From a virus: a DNA stretch of 23,924 nt. The notes under the pieces are model-generated. The model was not told the origin of the DNA and did no database searches. It saw only the letters and a program-made list of their open reading frames with translations. Location: positions 1 to 23,924 of the IMG/VR virus record IMGVR_UViG_3300046777_003147, one strand, 5' to 3'. Made by a program: the position numbers and the translations under genes. Every line of letters begins with the position of its first letter. The first letter of the stretch is position 1. This document shows, in pieces, positions 4,138-11,428 of this stretch.

Positions 4138-4344
4138 ATGGTAAGAAGAAGAACGTCTTCAATTCAAGAAAATTCTTTAACAACAGTGGAGGAAAACTTA
4201 ATACAAGTTGAAAATCACCCATCTTCAGATGTTAAAGAACTTGAGGAAAGACTTTCTCTCCTTGAAAGTAAATATGAAAAATTAGTAAGTGCATTAAGAA
4301 TGAACGGTGCTGTTCAGGCAGCATTGAATCAATTTTACGATTGA
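4138..4344 (+). CDS. Small coiled-coil protein
   Basis: The 68-residue product has a basic start (MVRRRTSS), a polar linker, and then a heptad-like helix from about residue 32 to 55 (KELEERLSLLESKYEKLVSA) with leucines at coiled-coil spacing, so it probably forms a dimer or trimer. An A-rich leader precedes the ATG without a clear ribosome site. Its stop is followed after 50 bases by the start of a small membrane-protein gene. No enzymatic motif is present. It could be an assembly chaperone, a minor structural piece or a regulator, and nothing here decides between them. Confidence 0.62.
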   Translation: MVRRRTSSIQENSLTTVEENLIQVENHPSSDVKELEERLSLLESKYEKLVSALRMNGAVQAALNQFYD

Positions 4345-4394
4345 AATATAGTCACGGAAAGACTCTAACAGTACTGGTCGGGAGCAACCCCTTT

Positions 4395-4628
4395 ATGTCA
4401 AAATCTGACATATTCAGATACATTGGTAATATACTTCTTTTATCGGGATACTTTTTCTTACTTTGGGGTGATTTAAAGGTAGGGTTATTAGTTAAATGTA
4501 TTGGAAATGCATTTGTAATTCCATTTGCAATAAAATATAAATTTTGGGATATTCTAGTCTTATGTGGATTTTATGCTGCAATTGAAATTCCAAAACTTGT
4601 TCAACTTTTCCTAGTTAGTTCAAACTAG
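4395..4628 (+). CDS. Small multi-pass membrane protein
   Basis: The 77-residue product starts MSKSDIFRYIGN and has three hydrophobic stretches (roughly residues 10-24, 28-45 and 49-74), consistent with two or three membrane helices and short loops. GGAG at 4381-4384 lies ten bases before the ATG at 4395 and supports this start over the earlier in-frame TTG at 4341. It is the last gene before the RNA element and glycan operon. I know no function. Location in the host inner membrane is predicted from the hydrophobicity only. Confidence 0.65.
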   Translation: MSKSDIFRYIGNILLLSGYFFLLWGDLKVGLLVKCIGNAFVIPFAIKYKFWDILVLCGFYAAIEIPKLVQLFLVSSN

Positions 4629-4757
4629 GTGGTGGAGTCAAGTATGACCCCTTATGGTTTCTTGCTTCCTTAAAAAGTAAGTGGTGCGGATGGGATTCTC
4701 TTCCTGCCTGGTTTCTTGCCTCCAGACAAAGGGCAAGTGGCGAGCCTGAGTTACAAG
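4629..4757 (+). ncRNA. Candidate cis-acting RNA with two tandem hairpin units (wcaG-RNA-like context)
   Basis: No ORF occupies this GC-richer leader of the sugar operon. Two diverged copies of a unit of about 36 bases start at 4655 and 4709 (both begin TGGTTTCTTGC). Unit 1 folds as CTTGCTT (4661-4667) with AAGTAAG (4675-4681). Unit 2 folds as CTTGCCT (4715-4721) with GGGCAAG (4731-4737). Between copies one U-A pair becomes C-G and one G-U becomes G-C, so base pairing is kept while sequence changes. From established knowledge, the wcaG RNA motif is found in cyanobacteria and marine phage-like DNA upstream of exopolysaccharide genes. The context fits, but I cannot recall its consensus well enough to match it. 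Confidence 0.55.
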
Positions 4758-4785
4758 AGGTGGGTTGCATAAACCCACCTTTTTT
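4758..4785 (+). terminator. Rho-independent terminator before the glycan operon
   Basis: AGGTGGGTT (4758-4766) pairs perfectly with AACCCACCT (4772-4780) across loop GCATA. The final T of the stem begins a run of six T (4780-4785). This is the clearest intrinsic terminator in the window. It either ends upstream transcripts or serves as the off-switch of the RNA element just before it. Confidence 0.88.
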
Positions 4786-4793
4786 AGTATAAT
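4765..4793 (+). promoter_or_regulatory. Promoter of the glycan operon, overlapping the terminator
   Basis: A perfect -10 box TATAAT (4788-4793) starts three bases after the terminator T run. TTGCAT (4765-4770), inside the terminator hairpin, is 17 bases upstream and matches the -35 consensus only in TTG. Transcription would start near 4800, 13 bases before the ATG at 4813. If this promoter is real, the operon can be read without passing the upstream RNA element. Confidence 0.55.
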
Positions 4794-4812
4794 CTAAAAA
4801 AATATTCAACTT

Positions 4813-5313
4813 ATGAAAATAGGATTTAATTGTAGTTCTTTTGACTTATTTCATGCTGGGCATGTTACTATGCTTAAAATGGAAAAGGAGATGTGCGACT
4901 ATTTAAAAGTGGCACTTCAAGTTGATCCATCAATTGATAGACCTGGTATTAAAAATAAACCAGTTCAATCTGTTTATGAAAGATATGTTCAACTTCAAGG
5001 ATGTAAATATGTCGATGAAATTCTTGTTTATGAAACTGAAGCTGACCTACTCAACTTGATTAAAACTCAAACATTTCATATTAGATTCTTAAGTGAAGAA
5101 TATAGGCATGTTGAAGTGACTGGAAAACAATATTGTCTTGATAATGGAATAGAAATTTACTATCACCTGCGTAGACATCAATATTCATCTTCAGAAATTA
5201 GAAATAGGGTTTATCTCCTTGAAAAAGAAAAGATAGATAAGAAAGAAGTAATTGAGTCACCTAGACAGTACTCCCCAGAACTTCTGAAAAAATATTCATT
5301 GAAGAATAATTGA
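4813..5313 (+). CDS. Nucleotidyltransferase of the cytidylyltransferase (TagD/RfaE) family
   Basis: The 166-residue protein belongs to the small alpha/beta nucleotidyltransferases that join CTP or ATP to a sugar or polyol phosphate. It has the nucleotide-binding HxGH motif H14-A-G-H17 after a first strand (MKIGFNCSSFDLF), a conserved ERY-like segment (YERYVQL, 55-61), and the closing SSSEIR motif (125-130), which matches the ISTT/SS-x-IR loop of the family. Glycerol-3-phosphate cytidylyltransferases are about 130 residues long, so about 30 extra residues form a C-terminal tail. It is related to the second half of the fusion protein at 21446. It opens the operon, and its sugar substrate is unknown. 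Confidence 0.82.
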   Translation: MKIGFNCSSFDLFHAGHVTMLKMEKEMCDYLKVALQVDPSIDRPGIKNKPVQSVYERYVQLQGCKYVDEILVYETEADLLNLIKTQTFHIRFLSEEYRHVEVTGKQYCLDNGIEIYYHLRRHQYSSSEIRNRVYLLEKEKIDKKEVIESPRQYSPELLKKYSLKNN

Positions 5314-5315
5314 AT

Positions 5316-6242
5316 ATGACAATTCTAGTAACAGGCGGTGCAGGTTTTATAGGAAGTAATTTTCTTCATCACTTAATTAACTTTAAAGATGATGAAATTA
5401 TTTGTATTGATAATCTCACTTATGCATCAAATAAAGAAAATATTCCCGAAGGGATTAGACTTTATATCACTGATATTGCAGATGAACACAATTGTGAATT
5501 TATTTTTAAGAAACACAAACCATCATCTGTATTCCATTTTGCTGCTGAAAGTCATGTAGATAATTCAATTAAAAATTGCTCTCCATTTATTCACACAAAT
5601 ATTGATGGGACAGTAAATTTATTAAATTTGGCATTGAAGTATGAAGTTGAAAAATTTATTCATATTTCAACAGATGAAGTTTATGGATCTATAGAAGATG
5701 GGTACTTTACCGAACAATCGAATTATTCTCCCAGAAATCCATATTCAGCATCTAAAGCAGCAAGTGACCATTTTGTAATGGCATATCACAACACATATGG
5801 TCTTCCTACATTAATTACAAATTGTTCCAATAATTATGGACCTAGACAGTACATTGAAAAAATGATTCCAAAGACTATTACTAACTTGTTATCTGGTATA
5901 AAAGTACCAATCTATGGAGATGGAAAACAAGTTAGAGATTGGTTATATGTTCAAGATCATTGTGAGGCATTAATTGAAGTTTGGGTAAATGGTAAAATAG
6001 GACAAAAGTATAATATTGGTGGTGAATGTGAAATTAAAAATATTGACATTGTTAGAATGATTCTTGACCATATGAATTTGAAAGAAACTATGATAGAATA
6101 TGTTCAAGATAGACCTGGGCATGATAGACGTTATTCAACTGACATAACAAAGATAAGACATGAACTGAAATGGTCTCCAAGGTTTTCTTTAGAAGAAGGT
6201 TTGCAAAAAACGATTGATTGGTATGAACGCAATTGGAACTAA
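5316..6242 (+). CDS. rmlB: dTDP-glucose 4,6-dehydratase
   Basis: RmlB is an NAD-dependent SDR enzyme that converts dTDP-glucose to dTDP-4-keto-6-deoxyglucose. Visible features of the 308-residue protein are the glycine-rich GGAGFIG (7-13), AAESHVD (76-82), the diagnostic STDE-VYG (118-124) carrying the dehydratase Asp-Glu pair, Y143-x3-K147, and NNYGPRQ (172-178). The length is slightly below the usual 340-360. The ATG at 5316 lies two bases after the previous stop. The 3' end overlaps rmlC by 20 bases. RmlA, which makes dTDP-glucose, and RmlD, which completes dTDP-rhamnose, are not in the window. Confidence 0.93.
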   Translation: MTILVTGGAGFIGSNFLHHLINFKDDEIICIDNLTYASNKENIPEGIRLYITDIADEHNCEFIFKKHKPSSVFHFAAESHVDNSIKNCSPFIHTNIDGTVNLLNLALKYEVEKFIHISTDEVYGSIEDGYFTEQSNYSPRNPYSASKAASDHFVMAYHNTYGLPTLITNCSNNYGPRQYIEKMIPKTITNLLSGIKVPIYGDGKQVRDWLYVQDHCEALIEVWVNGKIGQKYNIGGECEIKNIDIVRMILDHMNLKETMIEYVQDRPGHDRRYSTDITKIRHELKWSPRFSLEEGLQKTIDWYERNWN

Positions 6243-6762
6243 TTTAAAAGATTCTTACTTAATTACTACTAATATTTTCTTTGATAATAGAGGTTCATTT
6301 AAAGAATCTTTTAATTTGCGGGAAGTTCAGAAAATTATTGGACCCTATGAATTTGTCCAAGATTGTGAATCTGAATCAGTAAAAGATGTTATTAGAGGAC
6401 TTCATTATCAAATTAAGCATCCACAAGGAAAACTTATTAGGTGTTTATCTGGGGAAATATATGATGTGATTGTAGACTTGAGAAAAAGTTCTCCCACATT
6501 TGGAAAATCCTTTGGTATTAAACTTTCTCCAGGACCACTACAATTGTGGGTCCCACCTGGATTTGCTCATGGTTTCAGATGTTTAAGTGAAAAAGCTGTG
6601 GTTTTTTATAAGGTTACTGACTATCAGTACAAAGAATATGAAAGAACATTGCTTTGGAATGATCATGACTTGTCAATTTATTGGGGTAATGAATTATCTC
6701 CAATAATGTCAAATAAAGATTTAAATGCAGTTAGTTTTAAAGAGTGTGAAAAATATGATTGA
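6223..6762 (+). CDS. rmlC: dTDP-4-dehydrorhamnose 3,5-epimerase
   Basis: RmlC is a cupin that inverts C3 and C5 of dTDP-4-keto-6-deoxyglucose, the RmlB product. The 179-residue sequence has DNRGSF (21-26), the signature RGLHYQ (58-63) with catalytic H61, GEIYDVIVDLR (77-87), and VPPGFAHGF (110-118). All match the family, and the length is typical (about 180). The start at 6223 is the only in-frame ATG upstream of these motifs and overlaps rmlB by 20 bases. The stop overlaps the next start by eight bases. The resulting keto sugar would need a reductase to become dTDP-L-rhamnose. Confidence 0.93.
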   Translation: MNAIGTNLKDSYLITTNIFFDNRGSFKESFNLREVQKIIGPYEFVQDCESESVKDVIRGLHYQIKHPQGKLIRCLSGEIYDVIVDLRKSSPTFGKSFGIKLSPGPLQLWVPPGFAHGFRCLSEKAVVFYKVTDYQYKEYERTLLWNDHDLSIYWGNELSPIMSNKDLNAVSFKECEKYD

Positions 6763-7681
6763 CCTCAATTCAAGGATATTAGTTGCTGGTGCCAATGGTA
6801 TGGTTGGTTCTGCAATTGTTAGAAATCTTGAGAGTAAAGGATGTGTATCTATTATTAAGGGAACTCGTCAAGAAGTAGACTTTACAAATCAAGATGAAGT
6901 TTATAGATATTTTTCTTCTTTAGAACCAGAATATGTCTTTCTTGCTGCAGCAAAAGTTGGTGGAATACTTGGAAATAAAAATCATAAAGCAGAAATGATT
7001 TATGATAATTTGATGATTCAATCAAATATCATAGATGCTTCATATCAATTCGGAGTTAAAAAACTTTTATTTTTGGGATCTTCTTGTATCTATCCTAAAT
7101 TTTGTGAAGTTCCCATTTCAGAATCTTCTTTACTTTCCGGGTATCTTGAACCTACAAATGATGCATATGCCATAGCAAAAATTGCTGGAATTAAAATGTG
7201 CCAGTCATACCGTGAACAGTATGGTTTTAATGCAATTTCTGTAATGCCTTGTAATTTATATGGTCCTGGAGATAATTTTGACTTGGAAACCTCTCATGTT
7301 CTTCCTGCATTAATTAGAAAACTACATGAGGGTGGAAAGGTTGTATTGTGGGGAGATGGAACACCTAAGAGAGAATTTTTACATGCAGATGATTTGGCGG
7401 AAGCCTGTTATGTTTGTATGCAAAAATATGATGAATTTGAGCATATTAATATTGGTTCTGGAGAAGACATCTCAATTAAAGAGTTAGCGAGTATTATTTC
7501 TGATATTGTTGGGTATGGGGGTGATATTGAATGGGATACTGAAAAACCAAATGGAACGCTTCGTAAGGTTTTAAACGTAGAAAAAATTAAATCTCTTGGG
7601 TGGAAACCGGAGATTAGTCTTCATGAGGGTATCAAAAAAACATATAATTGGTATAAAAAAACTTGCCTTAATATGCTATAA
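6755..7681 (+). CDS. fcl: GDP-L-fucose synthase
   Basis: Fcl (WcaG) is a bifunctional 3,5-epimerase/4-reductase that makes GDP-L-fucose from GDP-4-keto-6-deoxymannose with NADPH. The 308-residue protein shows AGANGMVG (11-18), AAAKVGGI (64-71), GSSCIYP (108-114) with the epimerase cysteine C111, the catalytic Y138-x3-K142, and CNLYGPGDNF. The length matches the family. The ATG at 6755 overlaps the rmlC stop (ATGATTGA). GDP-mannose 4,6-dehydratase, the usual partner, is not in the window, so the substrate must come from elsewhere. Several fucosyltransferase-like genes downstream are natural users of the product. Confidence 0.93.
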   Translation: MIDLNSRILVAGANGMVGSAIVRNLESKGCVSIIKGTRQEVDFTNQDEVYRYFSSLEPEYVFLAAAKVGGILGNKNHKAEMIYDNLMIQSNIIDASYQFGVKKLLFLGSSCIYPKFCEVPISESSLLSGYLEPTNDAYAIAKIAGIKMCQSYREQYGFNAISVMPCNLYGPGDNFDLETSHVLPALIRKLHEGGKVVLWGDGTPKREFLHADDLAEACYVCMQKYDEFEHINIGSGEDISIKELASIISDIVGYGGDIEWDTEKPNGTLRKVLNVEKIKSLGWKPEISLHEGIKKTYNWYKKTCLNML

Positions 7682-7694
7682 TATATACTAGGAG
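7674..7694 (+). promoter_or_regulatory. Internal extended -10 promoter and strong ribosome site
   Basis: TGC-TATAAT (7674-7682) is a perfect extended -10 element overlapping the fcl stop codon; no good -35 box is visible. AGGAG at 7690-7694 follows. The 28-base gap after fcl is one of the longest gene-free gaps in the operon, so a secondary promoter here is plausible. A start near 7689 would leave almost no leader before the ribosome site. Confidence 0.45.
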
Positions 7695-7698
7695 ATTA

Positions 7699-7713
7699 AT
7701 GATTTGTTCATGA
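7699..7713 (+). other. Four-codon minicistron before the GDP-mannose epimerase
   Basis: AGGAG (7690-7694) is best spaced (four bases) for an ATG at 7699 that encodes only M-I-C-S and then TGA. That TGA overlaps the ATG of the next gene (ATGA, 7710-7713). A ribosome loaded here could restart on the epimerase. The alternative is that the epimerase starts at TTG 7704, nine bases after AGGAG. Confidence 0.4.
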
Positions 7714-8783
7714 CACAACAGATTAAAACAGCACTTGTACTTGGTGCTGGTGGCTTTATTGGTAGTCACATGGTTAAACATTTAAAAAGTAAAGGATATT
7801 GGGTTCGTGGAGTAGATGTAAAATATCCAGAACATTCTCAAACTAAAGCGGACGAATTTATTAGAGGAGACTTAACTGATCAATTTTTTACTGAAAAAGT
7901 TGTTCAGTTTAGAGGTTATGGAAATAATTTTTATAAATTTATTCCGTCCGAATATATTCAACCATTTGATGAAATTTATCAATTTGCCGCTGATATGGGT
8001 GGTGCTGGATATATTTTTACGGGAGAGCATGATGCGGATGTTATGAATAACTCTGCTACTATTAATTTGAATGTTCTTCGATCCTTGAAAGATTTGAATG
8101 AAAGAACTGGAACTAATAAGACCAAGATTTTCTTCTCTTCATCTGCTTGTATGTATCCAGAACATATTCAAATGGATCCTGAAAATCCAGGATTGAAGGA
8201 AGATGACGCTTATCCTGCAGGACCAGATAGTGAGTATGGATGGGAAAAACTCTTCAGCGAACGACTTTATTTTTCTTACTCTCGCAATTATGGTATTCCC
8301 GTTAGGGTTGCTCGATACCATAACATTTTTGGACCAGAAGGGACATGGCGTGGTGGGAAAGAAAAATCACCAGCAGCAATTTGTCGTAAAGTTGCCGAAC
8401 TTCCTCCAGAAGGAGGTGAAGTAGAAATTTGGGGAGATGGTGAACAAACTCGTTCTTTTCTTTATATTGATGAATGTATTGAAGCAACTTATCGCTTGGT
8501 TCAATCTGATTTTACTGGACCCGTGAATATTGGTTCAGAGGAAATGGTAACGATTAATCAACTCGCTGATATTGCAGCAAAAGTTGCTGGAAAAAACATA
8601 ACGAAAAAGCATATTGATGGCCCCCTTGGGGTTCGTGGTCGCAACTCTAATAATGATTTAATCCGCGAAAAACTCCAATGGGATTATTCAATGTCTCTTG
8701 AAGAGGGTATTTCAAGAACATATAAATGGATTAATTCTCAAATGCAAAGTGTAAATTACATCCCTGCTTATCATCCTGTTTGA
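7710..8783 (+). CDS. gme: GDP-mannose 3,5-epimerase
   Basis: This enzyme of the SDR family converts GDP-D-mannose to GDP-L-galactose or GDP-L-gulose, a step best known from plant ascorbate synthesis. The 357-residue protein has GAGGFIG (12-18), AADMGG (93-98), SSSACMYPE (143-151) with the acid/base cysteine C147, Y176-x3-K180 (YGWEK), and the family-specific stretch GTWRGGKEKSPAAICRK (211-227) with the catalytic lysine. All known catalytic residues are therefore kept, and the length is close to the plant enzyme (about 377). The start is ATG 7710 or TTG 7704. Together with fcl it implies that host GDP-mannose is drawn into two different sugars. Confidence 0.9.
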   Translation: MTQQIKTALVLGAGGFIGSHMVKHLKSKGYWVRGVDVKYPEHSQTKADEFIRGDLTDQFFTEKVVQFRGYGNNFYKFIPSEYIQPFDEIYQFAADMGGAGYIFTGEHDADVMNNSATINLNVLRSLKDLNERTGTNKTKIFFSSSACMYPEHIQMDPENPGLKEDDAYPAGPDSEYGWEKLFSERLYFSYSRNYGIPVRVARYHNIFGPEGTWRGGKEKSPAAICRKVAELPPEGGEVEIWGDGEQTRSFLYIDECIEATYRLVQSDFTGPVNIGSEEMVTINQLADIAAKVAGKNITKKHIDGPLGVRGRNSNNDLIREKLQWDYSMSLEEGISRTYKWINSQMQSVNYIPAYHPV

Positions 8784-8785
8784 AT

Positions 8786-9643
8786 ATGAAAATTACGGTA
8801 TTAGGATCAAGTGGGCAAATTGGTGCCTACCTAACAGAATATTTGCGTGACAAAGGACATATCGTTCATGAGTTTGACTTGGTTAATTCTTCGGAAGAGG
8901 ATATGACAATTATTCCGAATCCCCTTCTAGAAGAAAGAATTTCGGATTCTGATTTTGTATTCTTCCTTGCATTTGATGTTGGTGGTTCACGATATCTTAA
9001 AAAGTATCAACATACTTTTCAGTTTATCAACAATAATTGTCGTTTAATGGCAAATGCTTTTACTTTACTTCAAAAGTATAATGTAAGATTTGTATTTGCA
9101 TCATCACAGATGAGTAATATGAGTTACTCTCCATATGGTGTGTTAAAAAACGTTGGTGAACTTTACACTAAGTCTTTGAATGGATTGATTGTAAAGTTTT
9201 GGAATGTTTATGGAATAGAGAGAGACCATGAAAAATCTCATGTCATTACTGATTTTATTCGTAAGGGTTTTGAGACTGGTGTAATTGACATGCTTACCGA
9301 TGGTCAAGAACAAAGAGATTTTCTTTATGCAGAAGATTGTTGTGAAGCACTTGAATCTGTAATGGAAAATTATTCTGATTTTACATCAGAAGATAATTTG
9401 CATATTACAAGTTTCCATTATACTAAAATTGCAGACATTGCAAGCATGATTTGTGGTCAATTTAATTTGATTGGTAAGTATGATGTTGTAATAAAACCAT
9501 CTGAGGAAAAAGATTCAGTACAATTAGATAAAAGAAATCAGGCAGATACTTTTATTACTAAATGGTGGATGCCAAAAACAACTATTGACCAAGGAATTGC
9601 TAAAGTGTTTGCTGCAATGAAGGAGGAATATGAAAGTATTTGA
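8786..9643 (+). CDS. SDR-family nucleotide-sugar epimerase/reductase
   Basis: The 285-residue protein is an extended-SDR enzyme with GSSGQIG (7-13) for NAD(P), a serine pair in ASSQMS (105-110), and Y117-x3-K121 (YGVLK) as catalytic pair. WNVYGIERD and QEQRDFLYAEDCCEAL match the C-terminal substrate-domain segments seen in UDP/GDP/dTDP-sugar epimerases. The sequence around the sugar pocket is too diverged to name the substrate. It follows gme by two bases, so it could act on the GDP-L-galactose product or reduce the RmlC product. The last 14 bases overlap the next gene. Family is sure, substrate unknown. Confidence 0.82.
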   Translation: MKITVLGSSGQIGAYLTEYLRDKGHIVHEFDLVNSSEEDMTIIPNPLLEERISDSDFVFFLAFDVGGSRYLKKYQHTFQFINNNCRLMANAFTLLQKYNVRFVFASSQMSNMSYSPYGVLKNVGELYTKSLNGLIVKFWNVYGIERDHEKSHVITDFIRKGFETGVIDMLTDGQEQRDFLYAEDCCEALESVMENYSDFTSEDNLHITSFHYTKIADIASMICGQFNLIGKYDVVIKPSEEKDSVQLDKRNQADTFITKWWMPKTTIDQGIAKVFAAMKEEYESI

Positions 9644-10469
9644 TGTGTTTCCTTTTTTTAATGAATTAGATATTCTAGAAATTAGGTTGAATATTCTAGA
9701 CCCGTATGTTGATTATTTTATTTTGAGTGAGGCAACTAAAACTTTTTCTGGTCTTGATAAACCACTTTTCTTCCAAGAAAATAAAAACAGATTTGAAAAG
9801 TTTAAGCATAAGATCATTCACAATATTGTAGAAGATACTACTTCTTCGGATTTGCATCCTTATCAAAGGGATGTATTTCAAAAAGATAATATAAAAAAAG
9901 TTATCCTAGAAAATATTTCCGATGATGACATTATTATTTGGAGTGATGTTGATGAAGTTCCAAATCCAGAAGCAATTGAAAATGTAGATTCTTATTTTGA
10001 GCAGAATGCAGTATTTCATTTTGCTCAAGAAAATTGTATGGGATACTTGAATCTTGTTGAGGTTGGTGGTATAATTCGTGCTATGACTTCTGATTGGGAT
10101 TATGAAGATAGACCAAGATGGTTAGGTACAAAAGTTTTTGGGAAATCAATTCTAGAAAAATATACATTGTCTGAACTTCGTAGTAAACAAGAAAAAGAAA
10201 AAAATTATAGAATTTTTCCTGGTGGTTGGCACTGGAGTTATGTTGGAAGTGAAGGACTTTCTGTGGAAGAAAGGGTTTTGAAAAAAATTGAATGTGCTGC
10301 TCATATAGAACTTAACAATGAGCAAATTAAAAAAAATGTTGCTAGAGTAAAAGATAACAAGGATCCTTTAGGGAGAGATTATGCAGTATATCAAACTGTT
10401 CCTTTAGACGATTCTTATCCAAAATACATTTTAGAAAATAAAGAAAAATTTGCTAGTTTAATCAAATGA
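9630..10469 (+). CDS. Glycosyltransferase, GT17-like
   Basis: The 279-residue protein resembles family 17 glycosyltransferases (in animals, beta-1,4-mannosyl-glycoprotein N-acetylglucosaminyltransferase). It starts with FDVFPFFNELDILEIRL (4-20), has SEATKTFSG (33-41), and carries the metal-binding WSDVDEVPNP (104-113), followed by aromatic-rich acceptor segments and GGWHWSYVG. There is no signal peptide or membrane helix, so it should work on the cytoplasmic side. AGGAGG at 9621-9626 is a strong ribosome site three bases before the ATG. It overlaps the previous gene by 14 bases and the next by four. Donor and acceptor sugars cannot be told from the sequence. Confidence 0.8.
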   Translation: MKVFDVFPFFNELDILEIRLNILDPYVDYFILSEATKTFSGLDKPLFFQENKNRFEKFKHKIIHNIVEDTTSSDLHPYQRDVFQKDNIKKVILENISDDDIIIWSDVDEVPNPEAIENVDSYFEQNAVFHFAQENCMGYLNLVEVGGIIRAMTSDWDYEDRPRWLGTKVFGKSILEKYTLSELRSKQEKEKNYRIFPGGWHWSYVGSEGLSVEERVLKKIECAAHIELNNEQIKKNVARVKDNKDPLGRDYAVYQTVPLDDSYPKYILENKEKFASLIK

Positions 10470-11428
10470 TTGTATCTGAACTTTATAGTGGTTCTGGTTT
10501 AGGAAACCAACTTTGGAATCTTGTTGTTCCAAGAATTGTTGCGGAAAGACATGGTTATGAATGGGGTGTCAAAAAAACAAATCCATTTAAGGCATGTGCT
10601 TTTATGAAAAATTTTGACTTTGGTAAAGAAGTCATTGGTGGTTCTGGTCCAGAAGGAGGACCTCCCGAATCACTTCCAGAAGGTATTCTAAACTATTATA
10701 AAGAGAGAAATGAAAGATATCCATCTCATATGGGTGGGGAAGAGGTAATGTTTTTTGATGATTATCTTTGGAATAATCTTCCAGACAATACTAAGATTGA
10801 TGGTTGTTTCCAAAAGATGGGATACATTTCTGACCGAAGAGATGATGTTATTAAGTGGTTGGAGTATGAACCTAAAGTAATTGATTACTCTCATGATGAT
10901 ATTTGTGTAATTCAATTTCGTGGAGGAGATTATTTAACTGGAGCATCTTGGCTTCCTCCAGAATATTATCATAATGCAGCAAAACACATGTTGGAAAAAA
11001 ATCCAAATATGAAATTTGTTTGCATTACGGATGACCAAGAACATGCTAAACAGTTTATTCCTTTTGCTGAAGTTGTTGGTTCTGCAGTTATGGAAGAAAA
11101 AGATCCATATCAAGGAAGTATTGGGTGGTACAAGTATCCGGGAGGTCCAATTGGTGTTGACTATTCAATTTTAAATACTGCCAAAAATGCTATTATTTCT
11201 GCATCAACTTTTGCATTTTGGCCAGTTTGGACTAATAAAGAATGTGATGTAATCGCACCAAAGTATTGGTTTGATTGGAAAAATTCCAATGGATGGTGGA
11301 GACCTGATGAGTCTATTGTTGATGAATGGTATTGGTTGGACCGTGAAGGTGATTTGATGACCGGAACTGAATGCAAAAAGGAATATCAAATGTATAAAGA
11401 AACCAAAGAATTCTATAGGAGCAAGTGA
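10466..11428 (+). CDS. Divergent fucosyltransferase-like protein (GT11-related)
   Basis: The 320-residue protein has SGSGLGNQLWN (8-18), the N-terminal G-x-x-N-Q motif of alpha-1,2-fucosyltransferases, and CVIQFRGGDY (147-156), a variant of the GDP-fucose-binding H-x-R-R-x-D-Y motif in which the histidine is Gln and the second arginine is Gly. Near the C terminus ISASTFAFWPVW corresponds to the NSSFSWW segment of that family. It is long for GT11 and rich in tryptophan and proline. The changed motif leaves open whether fucose is the donor. It overlaps its upstream neighbour by four bases and has a single base of overlap with the ATG at 11428. Confidence 0.68.
   Translation: MIVSELYSGSGLGNQLWNLVVPRIVAERHGYEWGVKKTNPFKACAFMKNFDFGKEVIGGSGPEGGPPESLPEGILNYYKERNERYPSHMGGEEVMFFDDYLWNNLPDNTKIDGCFQKMGYISDRRDDVIKWLEYEPKVIDYSHDDICVIQFRGGDYLTGASWLPPEYYHNAAKHMLEKNPNMKFVCITDDQEHAKQFIPFAEVVGSAVMEEKDPYQGSIGWYKYPGGPIGVDYSILNTAKNAIISASTFAFWPVWTNKECDVIAPKYWFDWKNSNGWWRPDESIVDEWYWLDREGDLMTGTECKKEYQMYKETKEFYRSK

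Noticed and set aside
4655-4744. CRISPR-like or direct-repeat array
   Set aside because: There are only two diverged copies, and the differences preserve hairpins, which fits an RNA element rather than an array with spacers.
4615-4809. Minus-strand ORF of 64 residues
   Set aside because: It is antisense to the tandem hairpins and terminator. Its repeated EARN residues simply reflect the repeated RNA units.
8139-8487. Short ORFs inside the GDP-mannose epimerase in other frames
   Set aside because: They overlap a gene with intact catalytic motifs and have no motifs of their own.
6755-9643. One of the SDR genes as rmlD or gmd
   Set aside because: The gene at 6755 has clear Fcl features and that at 7710 has GME features. 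The gene at 8786 is not similar enough to RmlD or GMD to name.
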